NCBI GenBank assembly: GCA_015501585.1
Contig: JADNRY010000007.1
Coordinates: 620,001-684,000, forward strand
Source of the DNA: Rhodocollybia butyracea
Taxonomy: Eukaryota > Basidiomycota > Agaricomycetes > Agaricales > Omphalotaceae
DNA: 64,000 bases
Direction of reading: 5' to 3'
Below are positions 62,806-64,000 of this stretch, one piece after another. A model generated the notes under the pieces. The model was not told the origin of the DNA, ran no database searches, and was given only the letters and a program-made list of their open reading frames with translations. The first letter of the stretch is position 1. The number at the start of each line of letters is the position of its first letter. Both the position numbers and the translations under genes were made by a program.

Positions 62806-64000
62806 ATGTGGTGGTTAGACCCGGGGAAAGAGGTACGCTATTCAAACTGAATTCAAACTCGATGTAAATCCCTTGGGCAGGTCTTGAACGTCGTAAGTTG
62901 GAATACATCCAGACAAAGTTACCCTATCAACTCGTTCTGCAGCTCTTCAACCGGATCCTTGCCCCATATGTCGAAAATCTGGATATGAACCAAGTGAATT
63001 ATGGAATTGGACAAGGCATGCCAACTTCCTCGCTCATGATACAATCAAATAACTCGCTTTAGGCCAACTTACCCTCCGTAAATTACGATTGAAGAAGGGT
63101 GCTTTGGACAAGTTCAGACTACCGGTGGATGTTCTTGAAGGTTGGCCCTTCGGCTAATGATCATGTCTTAATCTCATCAAAAGGACAGGTCACCTTGGAG
63201 AATTCACGCTATCTCTACACTGGATGAACCTTGGAAATCAGCCGGTAGAAGTCTTGATCAAGGATGTATATCTCCTTGTTGTTCCATCCACTCAATCGGC
63301 CTATGATCCCGAAGAAGAGGAAAAGAGAGCCCAGGCCGCGAAACTGGAGCGTCTCGAGAACGCCGAACTCTTACACATGCGTGGACAGGCAGAGCAAACT
63401 GGCGCGTACTATCTTCACCATGTGTATTCATTCTAACTCAAGTTTAGATTCATCACCACAGCAGCAAGGTCTGTTGGCCTCGTTGACTGCAAAAATAATC
63501 AACAATCTCCAAATTACGGTTCAAAATATCCACATTCGATATGAGGATAAGATGAGCGTTCCAGGGGTATGTGTATGCGCCCTGTGCCTGATCCTTCTAA
63601 TGCTTCTATTTAGCATCCTTTTGCCGCCGGTGTCACTCTAGCGGGGTTCACCGCTGTATCTGTGAACGAAGACTGGCAACCTACCTTCATTGAAAGCACT
63701 GCTGGTGCTATTCACAAGGTACGTGGGTGATCTAATGCTCCCTGAAGTCAATCTAATCGAGCGGTCTCTAGCTGGCCAAACTTGAATCCCTTGCGCTCTA
63801 TTTTGATACAGACTCACCGAGTATGGCTGGTTTACCTCTCCAAGAAGCTGTAGAAAAGTTCAACAAGATGGTGCGTTTTCAAGTAGGCTTTCCGTATCTC
63901 ATATTCACTTGTACTTCTAGATCGCCCACGATGCGCAAGATTCCCCTCATCAGTTCATCTTGAAACCCGTATCAGGAGAAGGAAGAGTAGGTGTTCCTTT
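62806..64000 (+). CDS. VPS13: Vacuolar protein sorting-associated protein 13 (N-terminal part; gene continues past the window)
   Basis: Bridge-like lipid-transfer protein at membrane contact sites; only the chorein N-terminus is in the window. Exons: 62806-62832, 62881-62892, 62943-63015, 63063-63140, 63189-63401, 63448-63566, 63614-63718, 63772-63870, 63921-63986, then an intron runs to the end. The start MWWLDPGKEVLNV, then LFNRILAPYVENLDMNQVNY, LTLRKLRLKKGALDKFRLPV, LSLHWMNLGNQPVEV and INNLQITVQNIHIRYEDK, is characteristic. The second exon is 12 nt. Two introns (63016-63062 and 63402-63447) need GC donors to keep these conserved blocks in one frame. Identification is firm. Confidence 0.95.
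62881..62892 (+). other. VPS13: 12-nt micro-exon of VPS13
   Basis: Encodes VLNV between two canonical introns, joining PGKE to LFNRIL exactly in frame. Confidence 0.85.
63016..63062 (+). other. VPS13: GC-AG intron in VPS13
   Basis: Splicing CAAG|GCATGC ... CTTTAG|GCC gives GQGQLTLRKL, an invariant VPS13 segment. No GT donor is available near the junction. Confidence 0.8.
63402..63447 (+). other. VPS13: Candidate GC-AG intron in VPS13
   Basis: Splicing CTG|GCGCGT ... TTTAG|ATT restores the frame into SSPQQQGLLASLTAKIINN. The GT four bases downstream leaves the wrong phase and a stop. Confidence 0.65.

Noticed and set aside
1..64000. CRISPR arrays, operons and prokaryotic mobile elements
   Set aside because: The sequence is eukaryotic with spliced genes; no direct-repeat arrays, Shine-Dalgarno-led operons or insertion sequences were seen.

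Overview
The window looks like nuclear DNA of a filamentous basidiomycete, most likely a mushroom-forming agaricomycete. Almost every gene is cut by short introns (about 43-75 nt, GT-AG with CTNAC-like branch points), genes sit tightly on both strands, and the families fit: a cerato-platanin, an Ime2/Crk1-type kinase, TRAPPII Trs65 and a secreted beta-lactamase-fold protein. All identifications come from reading translated exons and recalling the families. No search was run.

Layout. 1-2.3 kb: the 5' half of a minus-strand membrane protein (probably GRAM family), cut by the window edge, then an ambiguous stretch. 2.3-7.1 kb: NDUFS6 (complex I) and an Ime2/Crk1-like kinase. 8.3-12.4 kb: CTF4 (replisome adaptor) in 17 exons. 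12.9-13.7 kb: a single-pass membrane protein. 15.7-18.4 kb: an HMG-box protein converging on a glyoxalase-like protein. 19.5-20.0 kb: a cerato-platanin with a TATA box. 21.5-28.2 kb (minus): a TMEM135-like protein, a secreted beta-lactamase-fold protein carrying a frameshift, and DPH7. 28.4-34.9 kb: an AGTRAP-like membrane protein converging on REV3 (DNA polymerase zeta). 35.2-37.2 kb: a decayed member of a basidiomycete trypsin-like family. 38.2-41.3 kb: an FAD monooxygenase converging on a glucose-6-phosphate 1-epimerase. 41.8-46.7 kb (minus): TRS65 and a DysF-domain protein with a frameshift. 46.8-55.6 kb (plus): JAC1/HscB, a probably mitochondrial DEAH helicase and the AP-2 alpha subunit. 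55.7-60.4 kb (minus): a PH-C2-RasGAP protein and an ELO fatty-acid elongase. 61.5-62.2 kb: an unrecognised five-exon gene on the minus strand. 62.8 kb to the end: the start of VPS13.

Most genes are unrelated housekeeping functions: replication and repair (CTF4, REV3), mitochondria (NDUFS6, JAC1, helicase), vesicle and lipid traffic (TRS65, AP-2 alpha, VPS13, ELO) and signalling (Ime2-like kinase, RasGAP). I see no biosynthetic cluster, virus, CRISPR array or intact transposon.

The most unusual signals are structural: four introns whose frames require GC-AG splicing, all in 48.6-63.5 kb; micro-exons of 6 nt (NDUFS6) and 12 nt (VPS13); a multi-exon gene whose exons are too short to show as a long ORF; a decaying family member next to REV3; and two single frameshifts in otherwise intact genes, which could be assembly errors or real lesions.
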